Of a DNA stretch of 64,000 nt, positions 28,000-38,897 are shown in pieces. Where the stretch lies: the NCBI GenBank assembly GCA_000332255.1, contig KB235926.1, forward strand, positions 2,612,650-2,676,649, written 5' to 3'. The notes under the pieces are model-generated. The model saw only the letters and a program-made list of their open reading frames with translations, ran no database searches and was not told the DNA's origin. The position numbers and the translations under genes were made by a program. Positions within the stretch are counted from its first letter, which is position 1; each line of letters starts with the position of its first letter. The stretch is from a cyanobacterium PCC 7702 (GTDB lineage Bacteria; Cyanobacteriota; Cyanobacteriia; Cyanobacteriales; Nostocaceae).

Positions 28000-28983
28000 A
28001 TGAATAATCCCCGTGTTTTATGCCTGGGTGAAATTTTATTTGATTGCTTAGCCGAGCAATTGGGGCGATCGCAACAAGAAGTACAGTCTTGGACTCCCTA
28101 CCCAGGGGGAGCGCCAGCTAATGTCGCTTGTGCTTTAGTTAAGTTGGGAATACCAGCTGCATTTATCGGTTGCGTGGGTGCAGACGCAGCTGGAGAGGAA
28201 TTGGTAGAATATTTGCAAAAAATAGGCGTAGACACAACGGGAGTGCAGCGCCATTTCCAAGCACCAACACGACGAGTTTACGTGTTGCGTACCTTGGGGG
28301 GCGATCGCCTGTTTGCCGGTTTTGGCGAACACAGCACTACAGAATTTGCCGACACGCACTTGCAAGCAGAGCAACTGCCAATTCCATTATTTGAAACTGC
28401 AGATTTTTTAGTTTTGGGTACTTTAGGATTAGCTTACCCCGAAAGTGGCAAAGCAGTCCATCGTGCTTTAGAACTAGCAGCAGAATACAACCTCAAGGTT
28501 TTGCTAGATGTCAATTGGCGTCCCGTGTTTTGGACCAATCCTGACATTGCACCGCTAAAAATTCGAGAATTATTTCCACAAATCGATTTTCTTAAATTAT
28601 CTCGCGAAGAAGCCCTTTGGCTATTTGACACCTGCAATGCAAGGGAAATTTTCAATCGTCTGGATGGAGTGGAAGGGGTGTTGGTCACAGATGGAGAAAA
28701 TGGCTGCAATTATGCCTTCGAAGAACAAGATGGTGAATTACCAGCCTTTCGGGTTCCGGTGGTGGATACCACTGGTGCAGGAGACAGCTTTGTGGCCGGG
28801 TTTATCCACCAATTACTAACTTACGGTATGCAAAGCCTCAGCGATCCAGAAAAAGCTAAACAAATTGTTACCTATGCCAGCGCCGTAGGAGCACTAACCA
28901 CAACGAAACCAGGAGCGATCGCTGCTCAACCAACACTAGCAGAAGTAGAAGCTTTTTTGTTGCAGTTAGGAAGTAAAACCTAA
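28000..28983 (+). CDS. PfkB-family sugar kinase, probable fructokinase
   Basis: 327 residues. The ribokinase/PfkB fold is shown by VLCLGEILFDCLAEQ, the sugar-site signature YPGGAPANVACALVKLG, and the second signature VVDTTGAGDSFVAGFIHQLL with the catalytic Asp. A fructokinase role (fructose to fructose 6-phosphate) is the usual annotation for this length and N-terminus, but specificity is inferred. It is convergent with the decayed debranching-enzyme gene, only 17 bp away, and is itself intact. Confidence 0.9.
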   Translation: MNNPRVLCLGEILFDCLAEQLGRSQQEVQSWTPYPGGAPANVACALVKLGIPAAFIGCVGADAAGEELVEYLQKIGVDTTGVQRHFQAPTRRVYVLRTLGGDRLFAGFGEHSTTEFADTHLQAEQLPIPLFETADFLVLGTLGLAYPESGKAVHRALELAAEYNLKVLLDVNWRPVFWTNPDIAPLKIRELFPQIDFLKLSREEALWLFDTCNAREIFNRLDGVEGVLVTDGENGCNYAFEEQDGELPAFRVPVVDTTGAGDSFVAGFIHQLLTYGMQSLSDPEKAKQIVTYASAVGALTTTKPGAIAAQPTLAEVEAFLLQLGSKT

Positions 28984-29000
28984 AGCTAGCAGACGATTGA

Positions 29001-31153
29001 TTATCTTTTTTGTTCTTCCGACATCCCTAAAACTTCTAACTGACCATCCAGCTGCAGCAGTTGCCAGTGGGTTTGCTTCCCTTCTCGCCAAAAGCGCAAT
29101 CTTACCTTCGTCCCTCCTACCGATAAATTGATTAATTCCAAATCGGGAAGCCACTCGGGAAGATCGGGCTGCAATTTTAACTGTCGCTGGGGCGCATTAG
29201 CTTCCAATCCCAAAATAGTGCGAATTAGTAAAAAAATCCCACCCGCTGCCCAGGCCTGGGGTATATTAGCATCTGGATAAGGTACAGGAAAATTGTCCCG
29301 TTGGCGTTCTATCCCCGCAAACAATTCTGGCATTCGTCCAGCTTGAAAATAACTAGCAGCAGCAAAAATTCCCTCCGCAATGCGATTAGCTTCCTCGTGG
29401 TAGCCGTAGCGCTTCAACCCCATAGCAATAATAGAGTTATCGTGGGGCCAAACACTACCACATTGATAGCTAATCGGATTGTAAGCTGGGTTTTGGGATG
29501 AGAGAGTCCGCACTCCCCAACCACACCACATATCTTTTTGAAAAAGCCGCTCCACAACCTTTTTAGCCCTTTCTAGCGGTACGATTCCCGTCCACAACAG
29601 TTGAACGCAATTAGAGGCAATCGATTGAATTTGCTGTTTGCGATTATCCAACCCCAGACAGTAAAAGCCTTCTTTTTCCATCCAAAAGCGATCGTTAAAT
29701 CGCTGGTAAAGTTCCTCTGCTTTTTGACGTAACTTTTGAGCTGGTTGCGTCTCACCCAAGACTTCATAGATTTTAGCCGCCCGCAGCCAAGCAGCATAGA
29801 CATAGCCCTGTACTTCACACAAAGCTATTGGCGGATCTACTAATTTGCCATCCGGGTAGACAATAGCATCGCCAGAATCCTTCCAGCCTTGATTGCGCAA
29901 TCCTGCGGGAGAACGAGTTATATATTCAACAAAACCATCTCCGTCGAAATCCCCGTATTTATCTATCCATAACAACGCTTTTTCCAATGGCTTTCGAGCT
30001 TCAGCAAGCATGCTGGTATCAGCATTCCAATCATAAGTTTCAGCCAAAGTTACGATCCAAAGAATAGTCGTATCTACTGTTCCGTAGTAAGGCGAGTATG
30101 GTAATTTACCCAATTGAGTTATCTCGTCGCGCCGATATTCGTGCGGCATTTTACCCGGTTGAGCATCGCGCCAGTCATCTTCTTGTTCTGCTTGTAACTT
30201 GCGCAAGTTTGATCGGCCTTCCCCGGGCAAAGCCATGATAAACTGCCAGTGACTGCAAGCTAGCAACGATCGCATCCCGTCCAAAAACAGCCATAAACCA
30301 GGGAATACCAGCTGCAGGCATCCAAAATTGATTGCCTTTATGTTCCACATCTATGCGTAGCGCTGCCATATCCACAAGTGCCTGCCGGTAGAATTCCCTC
30401 ACTTGCGCGTGGGAAGACTCCAAATTTGTCGCTTGTTGGAGAAAGTCATCTCTTTCTCTCACAGCTTCGGTATCGTAAGGCGTGCTGCAGGTGTGTAGAG
30501 GGACGAAAACGCGACCATCTGCCGAAACTGTAAAATTAACGCAAGTATGCCATGTTTCCCCGGGAGCGATCGCTACATCGAACATCAGACGACTATTGGC
30601 ATAGCGTGCTGGCGAACTTGAATTTACCGGTTTAGTGGCGATCGCTCTGTAAAAAGAGCCGCTACGATACTCAGTAGTTAACACACCTTGCTGCCAGGTT
30701 GTTTGCGTTGTTCCCAGCGTCAAGATGCGCTTGCTTTTGACGTCAAAAATATCTGCAAAGTTCTGCAAAGTCCGAACGGATAGATAGCATTAATCTTAAC
30801 GCTATGGTCTCCTTGTGATAATTAGTAATGTCAATATCTTCATGCATTCCCCCGACAAGGTTGCGCCTGATACTAACAAGCAAACTACCAGAAGGTAAAG
30901 TTCCGCTGGGTATGGGAACTTGGGGGTTTGTAAAATGGTAAAGAGCACTGTGGTGGTCAATAATGCTAGAAGCCAGCAAATTCAGTCGGTAGCCATTTAC
31001 ATAAACCTCATAGTAAGAAATCAAGCGCGTATCGCAAACAAACAAACCCTGAGCTAAATTATCATCAATCGAACCATCACTAGCAGTTACTAGAAAAGAA
31101 GAACCATCTTTAATAACAATCAAACCGCAATTAACAGTAACATTTACAGGCAT
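29001..31153 (-). pseudogene. Broken glycogen-debranching (amylo-alpha-1,6-glucosidase-type) gene
   Basis: Three overlapping minus-strand frames encode consecutive parts of one protein of about 700 residues. 31153-30743 is the N-terminal GDE_N_bis-type domain (FVCDTRLISYYEVYVNG). 30768-30175 and 30350-29001 are the alpha/alpha-barrel part (WFMAVFGRDAIVASLQ, PYYGTVDTTILWI, YQCGSVWPHDNSIIA). The first break is a perfect 10-bp tandem duplication (TCTGCAAAGT at 30752-30761 and 30762-30771). The second is near 30200-30245, where about 10 extra bases follow GFARG. Both shift the frame by +1. It begins 6 bp after the SDR pseudogene, so they formed an operon. Assembly error is the alternative. Confidence 0.85.
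30752..30771. repeat. 10-bp tandem duplication causing a frameshift
   Basis: TCTGCAAAGT occurs twice back to back. Removing one copy restores the reading frame of the debranching-enzyme gene through this point (RSDFADIFDVKSK). Confidence 0.85.
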
Positions 31154-31159
31154 GATGCA

Positions 31160-31977
<818 letters not shown>

Positions 31978-32153
31978 GCTCTGATTCAGCTTTAAAAAAA
32001 TAAATTTAGGAAGTATAAGAGTGGGGGAAACAAGAGCTACGTAAAGAGCTAGTTACCAGTCTTGCCAGTTTGCAGCCACTTGTGTTTTGCCTTTAGGCGC
32101 CTTGAGGTTTTGATAGCACCTTTAATTCCTCCCAGGTATAGTGTCTGGGTAAC

Positions 32154-32387
32154 TTAATTGGCTTGGTATTGGCGCCCAGCTAGCTGCAGCGTTGCTTGCA
32201 CTTCATCGCTTGCTTGTGCGGCCAGTTCTGCCAAAGTGTGACCTGCAATTCCACTGGCGATCGCTCCTGCAACTCCCCCAACTGCAGCACCTAGTTGACC
32301 GCCAACTGCACGTCCCAATGCAGTTCCTGCTATAGTTCCTCCTGCTGCTCCAAGGAAAGTAGTGATGGTATGGATGGGAATTTTCAT
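32154..32387 (-). CDS. Small glycine-zipper protein
   Basis: 77 residues, preceded by a clear AAAAGGAGAAATTCACC ribosome-binding region. The middle is a glycine-zipper membrane segment (TTFLGAAGGTIAGTALGRAVGG, about residues 9-30, and AAVGGVAGAIASGIAG). The C-terminal 30 residues are a polar amphipathic helix. It is intact although both neighbours are broken. Such proteins are often stress-related membrane peptides; the function is unknown. Confidence 0.75.
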   Translation of the reverse strand: MKIPIHTITTFLGAAGGTIAGTALGRAVGGQLGAAVGGVAGAIASGIAGHTLAELAAQASDEVQATLQLAGRQYQAN

Positions 32388-32421
32388 GGTGAATTTCTCC
32401 TTTTGAGAATTGAGTTCAGCT

Positions 32422-33662
32422 TTAGTTGATTCGTTCTGCCAGGCGATCGCCTACACGCAAGGCATAGCCATAATTGTCAGTGTGGGATTAACTCCAGAAT
32501 TAGAAGGGAAAAAGCTGCCATCCACAACGTAGAGATTATCCACATCGTGGCTACGACAATCTAGATCGAGTACCGAAGTTTTCGGATCGCTGCCAAAACG
32601 GCAAGTACCGCATTGATGGGCTACAGCTTGCAACGGTATGGTGTTGCGGCAATAAAGACTAAATGGAATTACATGTTTGGCAGTGCCCTCGATGGATTTG
32701 AGTACTGAGGTCCAGCGATGCACCAAACGCTCGGCGGCTTCTGTGTTGTTGATGGTGTAATCTAGATGTATCTTGTCTCCAACAACACGCACGCAATTGT
32801 TAGGATCGGGTAAGTCCTCCGTTTGCAACCACCACCCTACCGAGCCTTCGGCAATTAGGTGTAACTCTTGACCGGGAATTAATTTGACCTACGGAGCCAA
32901 CAATGGCGGCGCTTCCGCTGGAATCATATCTGCCAAAACATTGCCGGTGTTTTGCACCATTCCCATGGGGTAGGGAAAATCTGGTTCGCCCCAGTAAAAG
33001 TCATTCACGGCAATTGTTTTTTGAAAGTTTGCCGTGTTGGGTTCCATGTGGATGGACAATAGGGCGATCGCTTGATGTTTCATAAAATTGCGTTCCACTA
33101 AATCGGAACTATTTGCCAGTCCCTTGGGGTGCTTGTTGTTAGCCGAGCGCAGCAATAAAGCTGCAGAATTAATAGCTCCACAGCTAACGACCACGATATC
33201 AGCACCAAAGTCATGTCTTTCGCCATTCACCTTTGTTTGAGCTGCAATCACTTCTCGTTCAGAGGCGCTGGTATGTAGCTTCAGAACTTGAGCATTGGTC
33301 AGCAACGTTACATTAGGGTATACTGCGCAAGTAGGCCGAATGGCGTTCACTTCCGCATCAGCTTTGCCATGAACAAGACAAGAATAGCCGTCGAAAGTAT
33401 CGCAGCGAATGCAGGGACTATTAGCGCGATCGCTCTCGTTTAATTTTATTCCCAAGGGCAGATGAAACGGATAGTAGCCTAGCTTGCTGATACCAGAGAC
33501 AATAACTTCCATATCTGGCTCGTGGCTCACCGGCGGATGGGGGTACGGCTGGCTGCAAGGCGGTTCGATCGGGTCTGCACCTCGCTCTCCGTGCACCTCG
33601 TACAGTTTTTCTGCCTGGGTATAATAAGGAAAGCGTCTCAACAGTCCAAATGACTTGGTAGT
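32422..33662 (-). pseudogene. GMC oxidoreductase, truncated and interrupted
   Basis: The recognisable part starts at FGLLRRFPYYTQAEKLYEVHGERG, so the first 150 or more residues with the FAD-binding GxGxxG motif are gone. An in-frame TAG (32889-32891, minus strand) interrupts it after EAPPLLAP; the same frame then continues [16 protein letters not shown] through to the C-terminal [10 protein letters not shown]. Near 32465 a missing base shifts the last residues ([13 protein letters not shown]) out of frame; they end at a TAA at 32422-32424. The active-site region HQCGTCRFG is present. The missing 5' end coincides with the junction to the SMP-30 fragment. Confidence 0.87.
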
Positions 33663-34171
33663 CAAAAATGATGGTACTATCTGGTTTACCGATCCACCTT
33701 ATGGTCTAACTCAACCAAATCAAGGATACGGCGGACAACAAGAACAACCCGGTTGTTTTGTGTATCGTTTTGATCCCGCAACTGACGAAATTGACGTCGC
33801 GATCGCAGATATGATGCGCCCCAACGGACTTGCCTTTAGCCCGGACGAACGTCTGTTGTACGTATCGGACACCGCTGCTTTCGATATTCCTGGAGGACCC
33901 CACCACATCTATCTGCGTCTGCGAAATCGCAAATGGTCGTTACGCACGCAACAAAAGAGTATTTGCAGTCATTGACCCAGGACAACCAGACCGACTGCGC
34001 ACAGATGGCGTGCTGGTATACGCTCCTGACGGTACCCGCTTGGGAAAAATTCTCATTCCAGAAGCATGCTCGAATCTTACCTTCGGTGGACCGAAACGCG
34101 ATCGCCTTTGGATAACAGCAGGTCACTCTTTATACGCTATCAACCTCAACACCTGTGGTACGCAGCAATGA
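33640..34171 (+). pseudogene. SMP-30/gluconolactonase, 5'-truncated and frameshifted
   Basis: Homology begins abruptly with NSPNDLVVKNDGTIWFTDPPYG, so about 100 N-terminal residues are missing. It continues MRPNGLAFSPDERLLYVSDT to about 33905, where the frame changes; ANGRYARNKRVFAVIDPGQPD follows in the second frame. About a dozen residues appear to be deleted before VLVYAPDGTRLGKILIPE. The end, SNLTFGGPKRDRLWITAG, is well preserved. The family hydrolyses sugar lactones such as gluconolactone, the product expected from the nearby SDR. Its stop overlaps the start of the DoxX gene (ATGA). Confidence 0.85.
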
Positions 34172-34452
34172 TTTATAAATTTTTGCTTGGTATTGCCATC
34201 GCCTTTTTATTAGCTTCTTTTTATTTCCCCAAAATAGATCCAAGCTTATTGAGCTGCGTGAGTACCGTTTTTCCTGATGGCATCCAAGGCTGGGTACTTT
34301 TATTGCTTACAACCAGTGCAGGAGTATTATTTGTCCTCCACGGCTATCCCAAGATCACCCAGACGCGACGGTGGGCTGGATCTTTAAAGATGCCCGTGTT
34401 TCTATGCTTTCTGAGTTCAGCTTTGGAAATGAACAACAACTTTATCGCTTAA
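34168..34452 (+). pseudogene. DoxX-family membrane protein, 3'-truncated
   Basis: The frame starts at an ATG overlapping the SMP-30 stop (ATGA). The protein has a first hydrophobic helix, then VLLLLTTSAGVLFVLHGYPKITQTRRWAGSLKMPVFLCFLS, which is characteristic of DoxX. Homology ends around 34420 and the frame runs into unrelated sequence, so the last two helices are missing. The join is to a histidine-kinase tail. Confidence 0.78.
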
Positions 34453-34769
34453 TTTCCAACTTGATAGTAAATGCTATTCAAGCTACTCCCCTCCAAGGGA
34501 AAGTCTCGGTTTCCCTCGAAATAAGCGATCGCCGCTACGTCCTCATTCACGTACAAGACACAGGCGTTGGTATTGCCAAACAACATCAAAATCGTATCTT
34601 TGACCGCTTCTATAGAGTCAGTGAAGATCGTTCTCGTACCTCTGGAGGTTCAGGATTGGGATTGGCAATTGCACAGGCGATCGCTAACGCCTATAAAGGT
34701 AGCATTCAGCTGCAAAGCCAACCAGGTTGCGGCAGTGTATTTACTGTGCGGTTACCTTTGCAACGTTGA
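34405..34769 (+). pseudogene. Histidine-kinase C-terminal fragment
   Basis: Only the HATPase domain remains: N-box LYRLISNLIVNAIQATP, G1 VQDTGVGIA, F-box FDRFYRV and G2 GGSGLGLAIAQAIA. There is no sensor or HisKA region upstream; instead the DoxX fragment abuts it near 34415-34425. The open frame from 34371 is partly DoxX-derived sequence read in another frame. It is probably non-functional. Confidence 0.83.
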
Positions 34770-35357
34770 ACACAATTTTTCATCTAGCCTGAAAGCAGTT
34801 TTTTAACAACTTTATTTATTTCTACCAAGCTTCTCCCTTGTGAGAATAAAGGACATATGTAGATTTTTAGTCAAGCTCGACATATTTTCTTCATAATAAT
34901 TACAAATACATTTGATAAGATTCCATCGGATAATTACAATCCATTCAATCTTGACGATACCAATCAACACTATTACCCAATATCAGGCGTTTTTTCGTAA
35001 AATTGACTGACATTTTTTTTGGTGAATTAAAAATAATAGCTTTTCACAATAACTTGGCCAAAATCTAGCACTTTATTAAGATGATTTCTATTAAACACTC
35101 ATCATTTTATCCAGTAGTGCAATTATCAATGCCATACCTAAAATTACTCAATCTTCAGCTATCAATGCAAAATTATTAATTGAGCAAAATCCTCGAGAAA
35201 AAAATATAATCTAATTAAAATTATTATGCATTAGACACTAAATTACTATTAGTTAATTCCTGATTAATTACTAGTTAATCTCCGATTAAATTATTGACAA
35301 ATGCAAGTATAAAGCTTGAGAATTAAATAACTGAAAACTAGTATAAAAATCAAAAAT
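34770..35357. other. AT-rich intergenic region
   Basis: About 590 very AT-rich bases without a coding frame. Two imperfect tandem copies of a TAGTTAAT..C.GATTAA unit lie near 35248-35290. It may hold the TauE-type gene's promoter. Confidence 0.35.
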
Positions 35358-36194
35358 GTGACGATTTTAGAATTTTCCTTATTAGTTTGGCTCGGCTCCT
35401 TACTCGCAGGTTTTCTGGGTTCTCTAACGGGACTAGGGGGCGGAGTGGTGATTGTACCTTTATTAACTTTGATCTTCAAAGTAGATATCCGTTACGCCAT
35501 AGGCGCTTCATTAGTATCTGTAATAGCTACATCTAGCGGTGCAGCATCTGCTTACGTCAAAGAAGGCTATACTAATTTGCGCTTGGGGATGTTTTTAGAG
35601 GTAGCAACAACCTTTGGTGCTATAGTGGGGGCTATTGTAGCAGGAATAGTTTCCCCCAGAGCGATCGCTATAGTCTTCGGTTTAGTTTTACTTTACAGCG
35701 CCTACCTATCGCGTCAATCTCATGTAGAACAGCTTGAAAGCCAGCCAGCAGATCCTTTAGCAACTTTTCTCAAACTCAATAGCAGTTACCCTACACCAGA
35801 TGGACAAAAATTTTACAATGTCCGCGCCGTACCGATAGGATTTGGATTGATGTTTGTCGCTGGGGTACTTTCAGGGTTGCTGGGTATTGGTTCAGGAGCA
35901 GTGAAAGTTCTGGCAATGGATCGAGCTATGCAGATTCCATTCAAAGTTTCTACTACCACTAGCAATTTTATGATTGGCGTGACAGCAGCAGCATCTGCTG
36001 GAGTCTACCTTCGACGGGGTTATATCGATCCGGGGTTAGCAATGCCAGTAATGTTAGGGGTACTGCTCGGTGCTTTTTTAGGGGCAAAAGTCTTGGTAAG
36101 AGCCAAAGTAGGACTGTTGCGCAATATTTTCAGTCTGGTGATTTTAGGACTTGCTGTAGAAATGATCTACAAAGGTTTAACCGGAGGGATTTAA
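35358..36194 (+). CDS. TauE/SafE-family permease
   Basis: 278 residues starting at GTG. At least seven hydrophobic helices are visible, with the two half-repeat signatures of the family: GSLTGLGGGVVIVPLLTLIFKVDIRYAIG near the start and LSGLLGIGSGAVKVLAMD in the second half. TauE/SafE proteins move sulfite, sulfonates or other small anions across the inner membrane. A DUF1634 gene follows directly, a pairing common for this subgroup. The substrate is inferred. Confidence 0.9.
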   Translation: MTILEFSLLVWLGSLLAGFLGSLTGLGGGVVIVPLLTLIFKVDIRYAIGASLVSVIATSSGAASAYVKEGYTNLRLGMFLEVATTFGAIVGAIVAGIVSPRAIAIVFGLVLLYSAYLSRQSHVEQLESQPADPLATFLKLNSSYPTPDGQKFYNVRAVPIGFGLMFVAGVLSGLLGIGSGAVKVLAMDRAMQIPFKVSTTTSNFMIGVTAAASAGVYLRRGYIDPGLAMPVMLGVLLGAFLGAKVLVRAKVGLLRNIFSLVILGLAVEMIYKGLTGGI

Positions 36195-36195
36195 A

Positions 36196-36585
36196 ATGTC
36201 TTAACCTCACCGGGGATGGAGCGAGCATCAAGTTGAGCAGTTCGTTGGCAACCTTCTTAGATACGGAGTGATAATTGCTACAAGTGTTGTTTTCGTCGGG
36301 GGAATTTTATATTTAATTCGATATGGAAACAACCCTGCTAATTACGAATTTTTTCGGGGAGAACCTGCAGATTTTAGCTCTTTAGAAGGAGTAGGCACAG
36401 CAGTTTTATCAGGTCGGCGTCGTGGTATCATTCAATTTGGATTGCTGTTATTAATTGCCACACCGATCGCGCGAGTGGTGTTTTCTCTATTTGCCTTTGT
36501 ACGGCAAAGAGATTGGACTTACATAATTATAACTTTGATTGTACTTATAAGCTTAATTTACAGCCTGGTTGGAGAAAATTCCTAG
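36196..36585 (+). pseudogene. DUF1634 protein with a stop at codon 3 (or N-terminally shortened)
   Basis: An ATG at 36196, 1 bp after the TauE stop, reads M-S-stop (TAA at 36202-36204). The same frame then encodes PHRGWSEHQVEQFVGNLLRYG, the conserved start of DUF1634 proteins, and continues into three hydrophobic helices. The first usable start after the stop is GTG at 36268, which would make a 105-residue protein lacking its first 20-odd conserved residues, just before helix 1. Either the gene is freshly inactivated, it starts at 36268, or there is a sequencing error. Confidence 0.65.
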
Positions 36586-36670
36586 AAAGTCTCACAGTAT
36601 CCCAAAAGCGATCGCCGATCAATACATTTTCAAAGGAAATTTCTAGAATAATTGCAAAAAGCTATATTTT

Positions 36671-37129
36671 ATGTCAAATAACTCTTCTTCCAAACCAACT
36701 ATTAGCTACTGGCATGTTTGGACTGACCATAATGGTGTCAGTCACCAGTCCCGTTGTCAAATAGAGGACTTTATCCAAAAAGGTATAGCTCCAGATACCT
36801 CGCCTCAGTGGCTTTCGCGACTAAAGCAGTCTGGTGCCACAATTACCTTTACTGCACTACCGGTGGAATGGGTTGGAAACTGCTATGAAAATCCGAGACC
36901 GCAATGGATCGTTAGCTTGTCGGGATGTTGGTTCGTAAAGACCATGGACGGTCACCAAGTGGAGATGGGAGCGGGCGAAATTTCCTTTGGAGAAGACCAA
37001 GGTACCAAAGCTGACGTACAAGGTCGCAAAGGGCACCTGTCTGGGACAGTAGGAGATGTACCGGCTGTTTTAATTTTAGTGCAGCTCGAACAAACTCCGA
37101 GTGTAGGGCAAGCTTGTCAATTTAAATAA
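36671..37129 (+). CDS. Cupin-like protein
   Basis: 152 residues. The barrel core is suggested by WVGNCYENPRPQWIVSLSGCWFVKTMDGHQVEMGAGEISFGEDQ, which resembles a cupin with imperfect metal ligands. Related proteins are annotated cupin-domain of unknown function. It is soluble, with no signal peptide. It lies downstream of the TauE-DUF1634 genes and 75 bp before the LysR gene, all on one strand. Confidence 0.72.
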   Translation: MSNNSSSKPTISYWHVWTDHNGVSHQSRCQIEDFIQKGIAPDTSPQWLSRLKQSGATITFTALPVEWVGNCYENPRPQWIVSLSGCWFVKTMDGHQVEMGAGEISFGEDQGTKADVQGRKGHLSGTVGDVPAVLILVQLEQTPSVGQACQFK

Positions 37130-37204
37130 GCTTTTTTACTTTGCGATCGCAACTTCCTAAATCTAAATCTTATAAGACATGATAAAACTCGAATAAATCA
37201 AAAC

Positions 37205-38146
37205 ATGCCTAGGATGACCATTGACCAGTTACAGATTTTCTTGGCGGTAGCGCAGCACATGCATTTTACTCGCGCTGCTGAGGCGCTGTACATCACCCAA
37301 CCTTCCGTCAGTGCAGCCATCCAAAGCCTTGAAGAACAGTATGGAGTCAAACTGTTCAATCGAGTTGGTCGTCGCATCGAGCTAACGCTTGCTGGCAAAA
37401 TACTACAAGTGGAAGCGCAAAAAATTTTGACTCAAGTTGAGTTAACAGAGCGAGGACTGCAAGAACTAAACGACCTAAAGCGAGGTGAGCTGAAGTTAGG
37501 CGCAAGTCAAACCGTAGGTAACTACTGGCTTCCTCAATTTATTAGCACTTTTAAACAAAAGTATCCTAATATCCACATAGATTGTACATTAGGTAACACC
37601 GCAGAAATTAGCGAAGGAACCGTTGCGGGATTATTTGACCTCGGTTTAGTAGAAGGAGAAGTTGAACAATCTATTTTAGCTACCTTAGAAAAAAAAATTG
37701 TAGGTGGAGACTGTCTGCAAATCGTTGTTGGTCAATCTCATCCCTGGTTTGAGAAAATGACAGTTGAAGTTAGGCAGTTAACAACTACTCCTTGGATAAT
37801 GCGCGAAAAAGGTTCAGGAACTCGTCAGCAGTTTGAACAGGTACTAAGACAATGGGGTATTGAACCAACGCAGTTAAAAGTGATCTTGGAAATGAAAAGC
37901 GGTGAGATGGTAAAAGCTGCGGTTGAAAGTGGGGTAGCAGCTGCAGCAATTTCTAACCTGATCGTTACAAAAGAACTACGCCTGGATTTACTTCGTTGCG
38001 TTCAAGTTACGAATACCGCTAGCAACACCAATGGTACCGATCCACTCTCGCGACCCTTCTTTTTATTGAAACATCGCGATCGCTTTCAAACCCGCATCTG
38101 CCAAGTGTTTGAGCAATTACTAGTATCGGCTGGTTCTGAGCAATAA
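37205..38146 (+). CDS. LysR-type transcriptional regulator
   Basis: 313 residues. The N-terminal winged HTH reads IDQLQIFLAVAQHMHFTRAAEALYITQPSVSAAIQSLEEQYGVKLFNR. The C-terminal part is a periplasmic-binding-protein-like effector domain (LKLGASQTVGNYWLP, FDLGLVEGEVE, WIMREKGSGTRQ, VKAAVESGVAAAAIS). It resembles regulators of the CysB/CbbR group. Its position after the TauE-type permease suggests it may control anion or sulfur handling, but that is context only. Confidence 0.92.
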   Translation: MPRMTIDQLQIFLAVAQHMHFTRAAEALYITQPSVSAAIQSLEEQYGVKLFNRVGRRIELTLAGKILQVEAQKILTQVELTERGLQELNDLKRGELKLGASQTVGNYWLPQFISTFKQKYPNIHIDCTLGNTAEISEGTVAGLFDLGLVEGEVEQSILATLEKKIVGGDCLQIVVGQSHPWFEKMTVEVRQLTTTPWIMREKGSGTRQQFEQVLRQWGIEPTQLKVILEMKSGEMVKAAVESGVAAAAISNLIVTKELRLDLLRCVQVTNTASNTNGTDPLSRPFFLLKHRDRFQTRICQVFEQLLVSAGSEQ

Positions 38147-38256
38147 TTAATTGCCATACTTGAGCAAGACGCACACAAATAACTGATTAGTAGTAAGCAC
38201 AAAGCGTGCTTGCTGATGCAGGTACTAAAGTCCTCACTACTAACCGAATTAAAATG

Positions 38257-38688
38257 CTAACCTTCAGAGGTATTTTTGGTTTTATGTAGAGTTTCGCCAA
38301 ATACAATGCATGGGGTTGTTAAACCATAGTGGTGGAGATTCTCTTCGCAACAATGCAATAGCTGGACTAGTTTTACTTTCAAGGCTTGCAATTGAGAGAT
38401 TTGTTGTTGAATTTGATCAACTTTCACAGCTAATCGTCGATAAACTTCTCTACAGCCAAGGGTTTGACTTTCTTGAAGCGACAAAATCTCCTTAATTTCA
38501 TCTAGGTTCAACCCTAAAGTCTTGGCTTGATGAATAAAAAACAGCCGTTCTATATCCTGTTCATCAAATAGACGATATCCTGACCGGGTACGTTTTGGCT
38601 TGGGAATTAAACCAATACGTTCATAGAAATAAATGGTTTGGGGATTAACACCAAGCTTTCGAGATAACTCGCCAATTCGTAGCATCAT
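38257..38688 (-). CDS. MerR-family regulator, metal-responsive type
   Basis: About 143 residues from the MMLRIGELSRKLGVNPQTIYFYERIGL start. The frame is open upstream to 38754, but that part contains the palindromic operator, so 38688 (or 38685) is the better start. After the HTH comes the long dimerisation helix. Cysteines sit where metal-sensing MerR proteins place them: one at LGCREVY just before the helix, a pair at LLHCCEEN, and one in the tail (TTPC). A heavy-metal effector is inferred. It is divergent from hpnH. Confidence 0.88.
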   Translation of the reverse strand: MMLRIGELSRKLGVNPQTIYFYERIGLIPKPKRTRSGYRLFDEQDIERLFFIHQAKTLGLNLDEIKEILSLQESQTLGCREVYRRLAVKVDQIQQQISQLQALKVKLVQLLHCCEENLHHYGLTTPCIVFGETLHKTKNTSEG

Positions 38689-38731
38689 CAACTTAAGGAA
38701 CTTTATCACTCTGCCAATACCCACGATAAAG

Positions 38732-38749
38732 CTTATACCTATGTATAAG
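38732..38749. promoter_or_regulatory. Perfect dyad, probable MerR operator
   Basis: CTTATAC-CTAT-GTATAAG is a perfect 7-bp inverted repeat centred about 50 bp upstream of the MerR start. MerR proteins bind such dyads between -35 and -10 and often control their own or a divergent promoter, so hpnH at 38898 is a possible target. Confidence 0.6.
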
Positions 38750-38897
38750 ATCAAGGGTTTCTAGCGAAATTTTAAATTTCTCTAATTTGCAATTAGCGAT
38801 TATTGGTTTATATCGTTAAATTTCTCACTATTTCTTGTAAAAATGAGATACATTCAATTCTATTTTCCCTTTGCCATACCAGGAGTGATTATCAAAA

